A stretch of DNA of 15,026 nucleotides from Clostridiales bacterium (GCA_021200895.1 JAJQFX010000027.1:1-15026), one strand, 5' to 3'; counted from the first letter of the stretch, positions 6,538-14,913 are shown. Numbers and translations are program-made. Notes: generated from the sequence alone by a model not told the origin.

Positions 6538-9000
6538 TTAGTTGGGGCGAATCACGCAGGTGACGCCGTTGTTTTTCCACCAGTTGGAGGCGCTGCTGTC
6601 CGGGCCGCACTTATAGGTGCTGACCTCTTTGCTGCTCTGGGCACCGTAGAAGTAGTAGGTGTCGCCCTTCTTGTAAGCGAAGATGGCGATGCAGTGAGCG
6701 GAGCCGCCGTTGCGTACCACGATGTCACCGGGCTGCAAATCGATTTTTGTGATACTCTTGTTGTTGGTCTTGATGATGGTGCAGTTGACCAGGTTGGACG
6801 CTCCGTAGGGCGTGGAGCCGGAACTGGCGTGGCTGACCGTACCGGTGGCATACCCGGCGGACTTCAAAACGTAGCTGACGAAGGTGCCGCAGGAAAGCCG
6901 GTGCTTGGCCAGATTGGAACCGGACTTATAATACCAGTTGCCGTCAGAGCGAATCTTGCTGACGAAGGAGGCTGCTGCTGCCAGAACCTTCTTGCCGCCG
7001 CTGCTGGTGCTGCTGGTGGTGGAGGAACTGGACGAACCGCTGCTGGAACTGGAGGAACTATCAGAGTTGCTGGAGGAGGTATCCTTATCGGTGGAGGCGG
7101 CGACAGCGGCGGCGTTGACCGTCACCTCGCAGGTGCTGGTGATGCCGTTGGCCGTGCAGCTGATGGTGCAGGTGCCTGCCGCCACAGCGGTGACGATGCC
7201 GCTCTCATCCACGGTGGCCACCGCGCTGTTGGAGGAGACCCAGGTCAGCTCCTCGCTAAAGGTCTGATTCATTGCCAGGGTGCCGGTGCCGCCCACAGTC
7301 AGGGTCAGGGTGGACTGGCTCAGGGTAGGCTCGGGAATGTGCAATTCGCAGGTGACTTCATACTCGTTGATTTTCACGGAAATCACGCAGTCGCCAGCAC
7401 CGGTGGCCGTCACTGTGCCGTTCTGGGTCACGGAAGCCACCGCCTCGTCAGAGACGGACCAGTCTGCCGCGTCCTTGTTGGCACCGGACAGCTCCAACTC
7501 ATAGATGCTGCCAGCCACCAGGGTGATTTCGGTATAGTCCAGGGTCGGGGTGTTGACGGTGACGGAGGCGGAAACCGCGCAGCCGTTCAGGGAGCAGACG
7601 ATGTTGGTGGTGCCAGGGGCAACGCCCGTCACAGTGCCGTTTTCGTCCACGGTGGCGATGGATTCGTCCTCAGAACTCCAGGAAGTGGTGGCACCCTCCA
7701 GCAGGTCAGCGTCAAAGGTCAGGGTCTTTTCCCCGGCCAGGTCAATGGTGACGCTGCCGCCTGCCAGGGTGGGCAGATTGCAGACAGTCATTTCCACGCT
7801 GTAAGTCGTACCGGCGATTTCGGTGGTGAAGGTGGTGGTGCCGGTGGTCAGGCCGGTGACCACACCGGAGCCGTCCGCCGTGGCTACCTCCGGGTTGGAG
7901 GAGACCCAGGTCGGCTCCTGGTTATAGTTTTCCATGCTCAACAGGCCCGTGCTGCCGACATACATCGTGCCGGTCTCCGCCGTCAGGGCCGGTTCCAGCA
8001 CCTCAATGATGGTGGTGGATTTCACCCGCTCGTCAATGGTGGCGGTGATGGTCACAGCGCCGGAGCTGAGGGCGGTCACAACGCCGTCCTGGGTGATGGT
8101 GGCGACGGAGGTGTTGCTGCTGCTCCAGGTCACAGTCTCGCAGTCATCAGACAGGGAGAGCTGGGAGGTATCGTCAATGCACATTTTTTCCAGGACGGGG
8201 TCGGCCTCCACTTCCTCGGCGTCTGCCTCAGGCTCGGCCTCGGAAGAGGCTTCAGGCTTCGCCTCAGAGGAAGCCTCAGGTTCAGCTTCAGAGGAGGTTT
8301 CAGGCTCGGTCTCAGAGGAAACCTCAGGTTCCGCCTCGGAAGAAGTCTCAGGTTCCGCCTCAGAGGAAGCCTCAGGCTCAGCTTCGGAGGAGGCCTCAGG
8401 CGCAGCCTCAGCCTCGGAAGAAGTCTCGGGTTCAGCCTCGGAGGAGGTCTCAGGCGCAGCCTCAGAGGAGGCTTCAGGTTCAGCTTCGGAGGAAGCCTCA
8501 GCCTCAACTTCGGACGCGGCCGCGTCGGCTTCCTCGGCCTCAGGCTCGGCCTCGGAGGAGGTCTCGGCCTCCAGCGCTTCGTCCTCATCCGCCTCGGCCA
8601 CAATGGTGGGCACCTCGCTGACGGAAACAAGATATGTATAGCTGTTATCCTTCACCTGGGCGGTGACTGTGGCGGTGCCTGCGCCCAGGGTGGTGATGGT
8701 GCCGTCGGTATCCACCGTTGCCACGGATTCATCGGAGGAAGTCCAGACCACCTGCTTCTCTACGCGGGTCACCTGCTTCTCCGTCACGTCCGCCTGGAGC
8801 AGGCTCAGGGTTTCGCCCACATACAGGTCGCTGGCCGTGTCCTCATCTGCCAGCAGGCTGGGGATTTTGGGGTCGCCAGCCAGATGCCTGCGGCAAGCAC
8901 CAGGGCGACCGCGGCAGCGGAACAAACGTAAAACAGAAGGGCGTGCTTTTTTTCGGACATCGTTGACGGCGTTGATGGTACCCATGATCCGTTCTTTCAT
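6538..9000 (-). CDS. Large BIG2-repeat protein with C-terminal NlpC/P60- or CHAP-like cysteine peptidase domain; N-terminus apparently frame-scrambled
   Basis: An 820-codon frame starting at the ATG at 9000 (GAGAGGAAG upstream). Six BIG2 (bacterial Ig-like) domains are visible, each with a W(S/T)SS...VAT-type core: about 57-129, 272-334, 341-406, 416-482, 489-555 and 563-628. Between the first and second is an acidic Ser/Glu/Ala/Pro repeat (169-258). A Ser-rich linker (637-668) leads to a C-terminal papain-like amidase/peptidase domain (about 672-820) with Cys704 in RLSCGTFVSYVL, LQPGDIVV (755-762) and His769 in GSAHCIAIF. The likely role is cell-wall binding and peptidoglycan or peptide cleavage outside the cell. 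Residues 19-44 are Arg-rich and unlike any export signal, whereas the +1 frame over the same DNA encodes an ideal signal/anchor segment (see findings), suggesting 1-nt indels near 8947-8953 and 8869-8872. No sortase motif is seen. The domain calls are firm; the N-terminus as written is doubtful. Confidence 0.85.
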   Translation of the reverse strand: MKERIMGTINAVNDVRKKARPSVLRLFRCRGRPGACRRHLAGDPKIPSLLADEDTASDLYVGETLSLLQADVTEKQVTRVEKQVVWTSSDESVATVDTDGTITTLGAGTATVTAQVKDNSYTYLVSVSEVPTIVAEADEDEALEAETSSEAEPEAEEADAAASEVEAEASSEAEPEASSEAAPETSSEAEPETSSEAEAAPEASSEAEPEASSEAEPETSSEAEPEVSSETEPETSSEAEPEASSEAKPEASSEAEPEADAEEVEADPVLEKMCIDDTSQLSLSDDCETVTWSSSNTSVATITQDGVVTALSSGAVTITATIDERVKSTTIIEVLEPALTAETGTMYVGSTGLLSMENYNQEPTWVSSNPEVATADGSGVVTGLTTGTTTFTTEIAGTTYSVEMTVCNLPTLAGGSVTIDLAGEKTLTFDADLLEGATTSWSSEDESIATVDENGTVTGVAPGTTNIVCSLNGCAVSASVTVNTPTLDYTEITLVAGSIYELELSGANKDAADWSVSDEAVASVTQNGTVTATGAGDCVISVKINEYEVTCELHIPEPTLSQSTLTLTVGGTGTLAMNQTFSEELTWVSSNSAVATVDESGIVTAVAAGTCTISCTANGITSTCEVTVNAAAVAASTDKDTSSSNSDSSSSSSSGSSSSSTTSSTSSGGKKVLAAAASFVSKIRSDGNWYYKSGSNLAKHRLSCGTFVSYVLKSAGYATGTVSHASSGSTPYGASNLVNCTIIKTNNKSITKIDLQPGDIVVRNGGSAHCIAIFAYKKGDTYYFYGAQSSKEVSTYKCGPDSSASNWWKNNGVTCVIRPN
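8227..8496 (-). repeat. 24-bp tandem repeat encoding SSEAEPE-type octapeptides
   Basis: Eleven consecutive units of 8 residues (one of 10), consensus (A/T)SSEAEPE, correspond to residues 169-258 of the BIG2 protein. A twelfth lone copy lies near residue 147. The copies vary mostly at the first residue (A, T, V) and at the Glu after SSEA (A, K), so the array is aged rather than freshly duplicated. It probably forms an extended acidic spacer between Ig-like domains. Confidence 0.85.
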
Positions 9001-9119
9001 AGTATGCTTCCTCTCTGTAGCATGAAGTTATCGTAACGTGGACGGTTCCACACGAAATGTTTTGGAAAAGTGTTCAGCAGATAAGCGCTAAAAAGGGCAT
9101 ATTTGCCGGAACCTTCCCT

Positions 9120-9191
9120 ATTATAGCAGAGGGATAGCCGCCCTGTCAATGCAAAAAATGACAAAAATGCAAAAAAGTTACAAAATGTTAC
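9120..9191 (-). promoter_or_regulatory. Promoter of the BIG2 protein gene with upstream A-tract and GTTAC repeats
   Basis: On the minus strand TTGACA (9144-9149) and TATAAT (9120-9125) are perfect, with an 18-nt spacer. The predicted transcript start near 9113 leaves a leader of about 110 nt. Just upstream of the -35 are two copies of AATGCAAAAAA (plus-strand 9148-9158 and 9166-9176), resembling an UP element. Beyond these lie two GTTAC boxes (9177-9181, 9187-9191) exactly one helical turn apart, a possible regulator site. Confidence 0.7.
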
Positions 9192-9232
9192 CACCATGAC
9201 TTTTTCTATTGTCAACCGTTCCGGGGGGCGGC

Positions 9233-9634
9233 CTACAGCAGATTGCGGATGGTAATGCGCTCCGTCTCCGCCAGATGCTCCACATAGGCCACCAGCGTCC
9301 CGTTGGCCCCGTCATACTCCGGCCCGGCCTCCCATTGCAGGAAGCCCTGCACCTCCTGGAAGCCGGTGCTGACCTCGTCGGTGTCGCACAGGCTCAGGGT
9401 GACGGAGAGCCACAGCTGGCTGCCCTCCCACACCTCCTGGGCCTGGGCGGTCAGGGTACGGGCGGCGTCCCAGTCCCCCTGGGCCACCGCCTCCTCTGCT
9501 TGGTTCAGGTCGCCTACAATGCGGCCTGTCACCGTTTCCACATACCAGAGGTTCAGCAGCGCACCCCCGAACAGGGCCAGCACCAGCCCCCGCAAATCCA
9601 AAACCGTTTCAAGCGTTCCGCTCCCTTCTGGCAA
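9233..9634 (-). CDS. DUF4363-like membrane-anchored protein
   Basis: A product of about 122-133 aa resembling the DUF4363 family. It has one N-terminal hydrophobic segment (LRGLVLALFGGALLNLW), then a helical soluble domain with the typical GDWDAARTL segment, followed by a Trp-containing helix. The C-terminus ERITIRNLL matches the family's usual ending. The start is uncertain: TTG at 9634 overlaps the upstream DUF421 gene by 26 nt, while TTG at 9601 begins 7 nt after that gene's stop. Neither has a well-spaced ribosome site (an AAGGGAG lies at 9621-9627). Tight coupling suggests translation linked to the DUF421 gene and a joint membrane role. The biochemical function of the family is not known to me. 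Confidence 0.75.
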   Translation of the reverse strand: MPEGSGTLETVLDLRGLVLALFGGALLNLWYVETVTGRIVGDLNQAEEAVAQGDWDAARTLTAQAQEVWEGSQLWLSVTLSLCDTDEVSTGFQEVQGFLQWEAGPEYDGANGTLVAYVEHLAETERITIRNLL

Positions 9635-10286
9635 AATACAGCTGACCGGACTGATCCATGGTCAGCAGGTACACCTCGCGCAGCTCCACATGATAGGCCG
9701 CCAGCTGGGCGTTCAGCCAGGCGCGGGTCAGCCCCCGGCGGCGGAGGTTCTGCTCCAGCACCGCGCCGTCGCTGACCAGCATCACCGGCAGGCCGCCCTC
9801 CTCCGGTGTCAGCCCCAGCTGGCGGGCGGTGGGGGGCTGCTCGTCGGCTTTTAGGAGGACGGACACCTGTCCAGAGTTTTCCAGAATGGCGTAGCGCACC
9901 GTGTTCAGGTCAGTGACCCCCTGGAGCCGCAGCTCCTCCAGCAGCTCATCAGTGGTGAACCGGTTCTTCGCCATGGCCTGCTGACAGATGACGCCGTTCT
10001 CCACAATGACGCTGGGAGTGCCGCAGACCAGCCCCCGAAAACGGACGCTTTTCATCGTCAGCACCGACACCATCATCGTCAGACACACCACGATGAGGAT
10101 GGGCAGCACCCCGTACAGCAGCGGAATGCCGAAGTCCTGCATGGGGACGCTGGCCAAGTCGGACAGCACCATCGCCAGCACCAGCTCCGCCGGCTCCAGC
10201 TCCCCCACCTGCTTCTTCCCCATGAGGCGCATACTCACCACCAGCAGCAGGTATAAAATCACCGTGCGCAAAATGCAAATCGCCAC
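9609..10286 (-). CDS. DUF421 (YetF-like) membrane protein
   Basis: A 225-aa protein of the DUF421/YetF family. Three hydrophobic helices lie at about 4-20, 34-48 and 54-77. The hallmark RLMGKKQVGELEPAELV segment follows the first helix (20-36). Then comes a cytoplasmic domain with VIVENGVI (93-100) and LLEELRLQGVTDL (115-127). The family is widespread in Bacillota; its function is unsettled, though some members are linked to sporulation or envelope stress. I chose the GTG at 10286 because it directly precedes the conserved first helix and has an AAGGGGGAG ribosome site about 7 nt away. The longer open frame to 10493 reads into the divergent carA promoter. It forms a two-gene unit with the DUF4363-like gene. 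No convincing promoter is seen for it. Confidence 0.87.
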   Translation of the reverse strand: MAICILRTVILYLLLVVSMRLMGKKQVGELEPAELVLAMVLSDLASVPMQDFGIPLLYGVLPILIVVCLTMMVSVLTMKSVRFRGLVCGTPSVIVENGVICQQAMAKNRFTTDELLEELRLQGVTDLNTVRYAILENSGQVSVLLKADEQPPTARQLGLTPEEGGLPVMLVSDGAVLEQNLRRRGLTRAWLNAQLAAYHVELREVYLLTMDQSGQLYFARRERNA

Positions 10287-10391
10287 AGTGCGCTCCCCCT
10301 TCCTCTTTCCCGTTATTGTGTCCAGGGGAGCGGAAAATATGGGTGCTTCCTTGGCGGGATTGGAGAAATCGAAAAAAGCAAAATTCTCTAG

Positions 10392-10420
10392 TTGCATTCC
10401 CCTTCGTTTTGTGGCATAAT
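10392..10420 (+). promoter_or_regulatory. Promoter of the carAB operon
   Basis: TTGCAT (10392-10397) and CATAAT (10415-10420) are 17 nt apart, with a TGG extended -10. The predicted transcript start near 10427 gives a leader of nearly 150 nt before carA. The -10 core is identical over 17 nt to the promoter at 655-671. Confidence 0.65.
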
Positions 10421-10497
10421 AGAGCGAAGAATGAATGCAGGGAAGTTCTACGCGTGTACGGAATGTGACGCGCGGCGCTTCCTGTTTTTTCAAGCCT

Positions 10498-10529
10498 GCG
10501 GGAAGGCCCGCCGCCTGAATGGGCGGCGG
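10498..10529 (+). promoter_or_regulatory. Structured carAB leader with two overlapping hairpins
   Basis: GCGGG-AAGG-CCCGC (10498-10511) and CCGCCGCC-TGAATG-GGCGGCGG (10508-10529) share bases 10508-10511, so only one can form at a time. A weaker stem (CGCGT/ACGCG, 10451-10472) lies upstream. There is no T run after the larger stem, so it is not a standard terminator. I do not see a recognisable PyrR-binding loop. Confidence 0.4.
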
Positions 10530-10574
10530 TGTATCCCCGAAGAAGTTAGAAATCAGAAAGGTGGAATGTGGGAT

Positions 10575-11669
10575 ATGAAGGCGACCTTAATCCTGGAAAA
10601 CGGCGATACCTTTGAGGGCAGCAGCATCGGCAGCACCAGAGACTGCATCTGTGAGATGGTGTTCAACACATCCATGGTGGGCTATCAGGAGATTCTGACC
10701 GACCCCTCCTATGCGGGCCAAGGCGTGATTATGACGTATCCCCTGATTGGCAACTACGGCGTGAACCATGAGGACAATGAGAGCCGCCGCCCCTGGGCGG
10801 ACGCCTTCCTGATGCGCCATCTGGCCACCAGGGGGAGCAACTTCCGCTGTGAGGACACGTTGAACAACTATTTAAAGGAGCATGACATCACCGGTATTCA
10901 GGACATCGACACCCGGGCTGTCACTCGTATTCTCCGCGATCAGGGTGTTATGAACGGCATGATTACCTGTGCGGAGAATTTTTCTGTGGAGGAGTGTCTG
11001 GAGAAGATCCGCGCCTACCGGGTCTCCGGCACGGTGGAAAAGACCTCCACCGACCATGTAGAGCATTTCGCCGGAGACGGCTACCGCCTGGCCATGTACG
11101 ACTTCGGGCAGAAGCTGAACATGATTCGCCGCCTGAACGCCAGGGGGATGGATATCACCCTGTTCCCCGCCCACACCCCGGCGGAGACCGTGCTGAACGG
11201 CAGCTTTGACGCCGTCATGCTGTCCAACGGCCCCGGCGACCCGGCGGACTGCACCGAAATCATTGCCGAAGTGAAGAAGCTGTACGACTCCGACCTGCCC
11301 ATCTTCGCCATCTGCCTGGGCCACCAGCTCATGGCCCTGGCCACCGGCGCGAAGAGCGAGAAGATGCCCTTCGGCCACCGGGGGGCCAACCATCCAGTGA
11401 AGGATTTGGCCCGGGGCCGCTGCTTCATCACCAGCCAGAACCACGGCTACGTCATCAAGGCGGACAGCATCGACCCCGCTGTGGCGGAAATCAGCCACGT
11501 CAACGTAAACGACGGCACCGTGGAGGGCCTGCGCTACAAGGGCAAGCACATCTTCACCGTCCAGTTCCACCCGGAGGCATCCCCCGGCCCGGTGGATACC
11601 GACTATCTGTTTGACGAGTTTGACGCCATGATTGCCGCCGCCAAAGCGGAGCAGGAAGGAGCGAACTGA
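10575..11669 (+). CDS. carA: Carbamoyl-phosphate synthase small (glutaminase) subunit
   Basis: A 364-aa glutamine amidotransferase subunit that frees ammonia from glutamine and channels it to CarB, for pyrimidine and arginine synthesis. The N-terminal CPSase domain (about 1-150) includes NTSMVGYQEILTDPSYAGQ (31-49). The class I glutaminase domain (about 170-364) has the nucleophile Cys247 in FAICLGHQ, QNHGYVI (288-294), and His332/Glu334 in VQFHPEASPGP. The start at 10575 (MKATLILENG) fits the family's N-terminus and has AAAGGTGG about 11 nt upstream; the frame is open further 5' but that part is leader. The stop is one base before the carB start, so translation is probably coupled. Confidence 0.96.
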   Translation: MKATLILENGDTFEGSSIGSTRDCICEMVFNTSMVGYQEILTDPSYAGQGVIMTYPLIGNYGVNHEDNESRRPWADAFLMRHLATRGSNFRCEDTLNNYLKEHDITGIQDIDTRAVTRILRDQGVMNGMITCAENFSVEECLEKIRAYRVSGTVEKTSTDHVEHFAGDGYRLAMYDFGQKLNMIRRLNARGMDITLFPAHTPAETVLNGSFDAVMLSNGPGDPADCTEIIAEVKKLYDSDLPIFAICLGHQLMALATGAKSEKMPFGHRGANHPVKDLARGRCFITSQNHGYVIKADSIDPAVAEISHVNVNDGTVEGLRYKGKHIFTVQFHPEASPGPVDTDYLFDEFDAMIAAAKAEQEGAN

Positions 11670-11670
11670 A

Positions 11671-14600
11671 ATGCCGCTGGATAAAAGCTTAAAAAAGGTA
11701 TTGGTCATCGGCTCCGGCCCCATCATCATCGGCCAGGCCGCCGAGTTTGACTACGCGGGCACCCAGGCCTGCCGCTCCCTGAAGGAGGAGGGCATTGAGG
11801 TGGTGCTGGTGAACTCCAACCCCGCCACCATTATGACGGACAAGGACGTGGCCGACCACGTTTACATCGAGCCGCTGAACTGCTTCACGCTGGCCGAGGT
11901 CATTGAGAAGGAGCGCCCCGACGCCGTGCTGCCCACCCTGGGCGGTCAGGTGGGGCTGAACCTGGCTATGAACCTGTATGAGGACGGCACGCTGGACAAG
12001 TTCAACGTCCGGCTGCTGGGCACCAGCGCCGCCTCCATCCACAAGGCGGAGGATCGCCAGGGCTTTAAAGACACCATGGAATCCATCGGCCAGCCCTGCG
12101 TCACCTCCGAGGTGGTGCATGACGTGCAGGCCGCCATCGACTTCACCAACACCATCGGCTACCCCGTCATTGTCCGCCCCGCCTACACCCTGGGGGGCAC
12201 CGGCGGCGGCATCGCCTATGACGAGGTCATGCTCCGGGAGATTTGCGACCGGGGCCTAAACCTGAGCCGCGTCCACGAGTGCCTCATCGAGCGGTGCATC
12301 TCCGGCTGGAAGGAAATCGAGTTCGAGGTCATGCGGGACTCCGCAGGCAACGTTATCACCATCTGCGGCATGGAGAATATCGACCCTGTGGGCGTCCACA
12401 CCGGCGACTCCATCGTGGTGGCCCCCACCCAGACCCTGGCCAACAAGGAGTATCAGATGCTCCGCACCGCCGCCCTGGACATCATTTCCGCCCTGGAAAT
12501 CGAGGGCGGCTGCAACTGCCAGTTTGCCCTGAACCCCGACTCCTACGAGTACGCGGTCATTGAGGTGAACCCCCGTGTCAGCCGCTCCTCCGCCCTGGCC
12601 TCCAAGGCCACCGGCTACCCCATTGCGAAAGTAGCCGCCAAAATCGCCCTGGGCTACACCCTGGACGAGATTCCCAACGCCGTCACCGGCAAGACCACTG
12701 CCTGCTTTGAACCGGCGCTGGATTACTGCGTGCTGAAAATCCCCCGCCTGCCCTTTGACAAGTTCGTCACTGCCAGCCGCACCCTGGGCACCCAGATGAA
12801 GGCCACCGGCGAGGTCATGGCCATCGGCAACAGCTTCGAGGCGGGGCTGATGAAGGCCATCCGCTCCCTGGAGCAGCACGTCTCCTCCCTCCAGCTGCCC
12901 AAGCTGGCCCAGATGCACACCGACGAGATTCGGGACAAGCTGTACGTCATTGACGACGAGCGCATCTTCGTCTGCGCCGAGGCCCTCCGCCGGGGCATCT
13001 CCGCGGAGGAAATCAACCACATCACCAAAATCGACATCTGGTTCCTGGATAGGCTGAACAACATCGTGGAGATGGAGAACACCCTGAAAAAGGGCGTCCC
13101 CAACCGGGAGGTACTGCGCCAGGCCAAGGAGCTGGGCTTTGGCGATACGCTGATTGCCGAGCTGTCCGGCACCACCCGCACCCACATCCGCGACCTGCGG
13201 AAGCTGTACAACATCCACCCCTCCTTCAAGATGGTGGACACCTGCGCGGCGGAGTTCGAGGCCCAGACTCCCTATTACTACTCCACCTATGACGATGAGA
13301 ACGAGTCCATCCCCACCGACCGGAAGAAGGCGCTGGTGCTGGGCTCCGGCCCCATCCGCATCGGCCAGGGCATTGAGTTTGACTACTGCTCCGTTCACTC
13401 CGTCTGGGCGCTGAAAAAGCAGGGCTACGAGACCATTATCATCAACAACAACCCGGAGACCGTCTCCACCGACTTTGACATCGCCGACCGGCTGTACTTC
13501 GAGCCGCTGACCGCCGAGGATGTGGAGCACGTTGTGGAGCTGGAGCACCCCGACGGGGCTGTTGTGCAGTTCGGCGGCCAGACCGCCATCAAGCTGGCTC
13601 AGGCCCTCACCGATATGGGCGTGAAGATTCTGGGCACCGACGCCGACGGCGTGGACGCGGCGGAGGACCGGGAGCGGTTCGACGTGATTCTCCGCAAGTG
13701 CGGCATCCCCCGCGCCGAGGGCCGCACCGTGTTCACCACCGAGCAGGCCCTCCGCGCCGCCAACGAGGTGGGCTACCCCGTGCTGGTGCGCCCCTCCTAT
13801 GTGCTGGGCGGCCAGGGCATGGAGATTGCCTACAAGGACGAGGACATCCGCTCCTTTATGAACATCATCAGCATGACCGTCCAGGAGCATCCCATCCTGG
13901 TGGATAAGTACCTGATGGGCCGTGAGGTGGAAGTGGACGGCGTCTTTGACGGGGAGGACATCCTCATCCCCGGCATTATGGAGCACGTTGAGCGGGCCGG
14001 TATTCACTCCGGCGACTCCATCGCCGTCTATCCCCCCCTCCATGTGGAGGAGAAGCACAAGCAGACCATTTTGCAGCACACCAAGAACCTGGCCAAGCAC
14101 CTGGGGGTCATCGGCCTCATCAACGTGCAGTTCATCATCTATAACGACACGGTGTATATCATCGAGGCCAACCCCCGCTCCTCCCGCACCATCCCCTATA
14201 TCTCCAAGGTGACCAACGTTCCCATCATCGACCTGGCCACCCGGGTCATGCTGGGGGAGAAGCTGAAGGATATGCCCTACGGCACCGGCCTGTACCCGGA
14301 GGCCAACTATTACGCCGTGAAGATGCCGGTGTTCTCCTTCGAGAAGCTGACCGATGTGGACATCAACCTTGGCCCTGAGATGAAGTCCACCGGCGAGTGC
14401 CTGGGCATTGCGGAGAGCTTCCCCCAGGCCCTGATGAAGGCCTTCAAGGGGGCCAACATGAAGGTGCCCAAGCGGGGCTGCCGGGCCATCCTGACGGTGA
14501 AGGATGAGGACAAGGATGAACTCGTCTCCATCGCCAAGGAGATGGAGGAACTGGGCATTGAGCTGTTCGCCACCCGGGGCACCTACGCCTACCTGAAGGA

Positions 14601-14868
14601 ACGGGGCGTGGATGTGAAGTTCATCCACAAGCTGGGGGCCGCCCATCCCAACATTGGGGACATGATTCAGTCCGGCACGGTGAACTTCATCGTCAACACT
14701 CCCCGCCGCTCCAAGCGGGAGGACGGCGACGGCGTGAAGATCCGCCGGATGGCGGTGGAGCACTCCGTCCTGTGCCTGACCGCCATCGACACCGCCCACG
14801 CCATCCTCACCGCCCGGGAGCAGGGCCGCAGCGAGGAGCTGGTGCCCATCGACATCACCGAGATTTAA
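11671..14868 (+). CDS. carB: Carbamoyl-phosphate synthase large subunit
   Basis: A 1065-aa synthetase subunit (E. coli CarB is 1073 aa) making carbamoyl phosphate from bicarbonate, ammonia and two ATP. It shows the duplicated architecture of the family. The first half starts with VLVIGSGPIIIGQAAEFDYAG at about 10-30 and has an ATP-grasp domain including LGGTGGGIAYD. The second half starts near 551 with LVLGSGPIRIGQGIEFDY and has its own ATP-grasp domain (VLGGQGMEIAY). The C-terminal MGS-like regulatory domain spans about 931-1065 and includes ELFATRGTYAYL and GDMIQSGTVNFIVNTP, the region that binds effectors such as UMP in known enzymes. AAGGAG lies 9 nt before the ATG, inside the end of carA. 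Both halves are intact. Confidence 0.98.
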   Translation: MPLDKSLKKVLVIGSGPIIIGQAAEFDYAGTQACRSLKEEGIEVVLVNSNPATIMTDKDVADHVYIEPLNCFTLAEVIEKERPDAVLPTLGGQVGLNLAMNLYEDGTLDKFNVRLLGTSAASIHKAEDRQGFKDTMESIGQPCVTSEVVHDVQAAIDFTNTIGYPVIVRPAYTLGGTGGGIAYDEVMLREICDRGLNLSRVHECLIERCISGWKEIEFEVMRDSAGNVITICGMENIDPVGVHTGDSIVVAPTQTLANKEYQMLRTAALDIISALEIEGGCNCQFALNPDSYEYAVIEVNPRVSRSSALASKATGYPIAKVAAKIALGYTLDEIPNAVTGKTTACFEPALDYCVLKIPRLPFDKFVTASRTLGTQMKATGEVMAIGNSFEAGLMKAIRSLEQHVSSLQLPKLAQMHTDEIRDKLYVIDDERIFVCAEALRRGISAEEINHITKIDIWFLDRLNNIVEMENTLKKGVPNREVLRQAKELGFGDTLIAELSGTTRTHIRDLRKLYNIHPSFKMVDTCAAEFEAQTPYYYSTYDDENESIPTDRKKALVLGSGPIRIGQGIEFDYCSVHSVWALKKQGYETIIINNNPETVSTDFDIADRLYFEPLTAEDVEHVVELEHPDGAVVQFGGQTAIKLAQALTDMGVKILGTDADGVDAAEDRERFDVILRKCGIPRAEGRTVFTTEQALRAANEVGYPVLVRPSYVLGGQGMEIAYKDEDIRSFMNIISMTVQEHPILVDKYLMGREVEVDGVFDGEDILIPGIMEHVERAGIHSGDSIAVYPPLHVEEKHKQTILQHTKNLAKHLGVIGLINVQFIIYNDTVYIIEANPRSSRTIPYISKVTNVPIIDLATRVMLGEKLKDMPYGTGLYPEANYYAVKMPVFSFEKLTDVDINLGPEMKSTGECLGIAESFPQALMKAFKGANMKVPKRGCRAILTVKDEDKDELVSIAKEMEELGIELFATRGTYAYLKERGVDVKFIHKLGAAHPNIGDMIQSGTVNFIVNTPRRSKREDGDGVKIRRMAVEHSVLCLTAIDTAHAILTAREQGRSEELVPIDITEI

Positions 14869-14913
14869 TCCTCGCGTGCAAAGGCATCGCAAAGTATTAA
14901 ACCGCATCCTGAA

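Noticed and set aside
8227..8496. CRISPR-like or non-coding tandem array
   Set aside because: The 24-bp period is in frame, encodes degenerate octapeptides and has no spacers.
6529..8931. 800-codon open frame on the plus strand opposite the BIG2 protein gene
   Set aside because: It has a Gly/Arg-rich composition that mirrors the BIG2 and SSEAEPE repeats. The minus-strand frame encodes recognisable domains.
10392..10574. N-terminal extension of CarA by up to 61 residues, including a CTECD segment
   Set aside because: The frame is open, but the conserved CarA N-terminus begins at 10575 with its own ribosome site. The extension overlaps the promoter and the hairpin leader.
12256..14907. 883-codon open frame on the minus strand opposite carB
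   Set aside because: carB is complete with all domains, and the opposite frame shows the same low-information His/Val/Gly/Asp composition.
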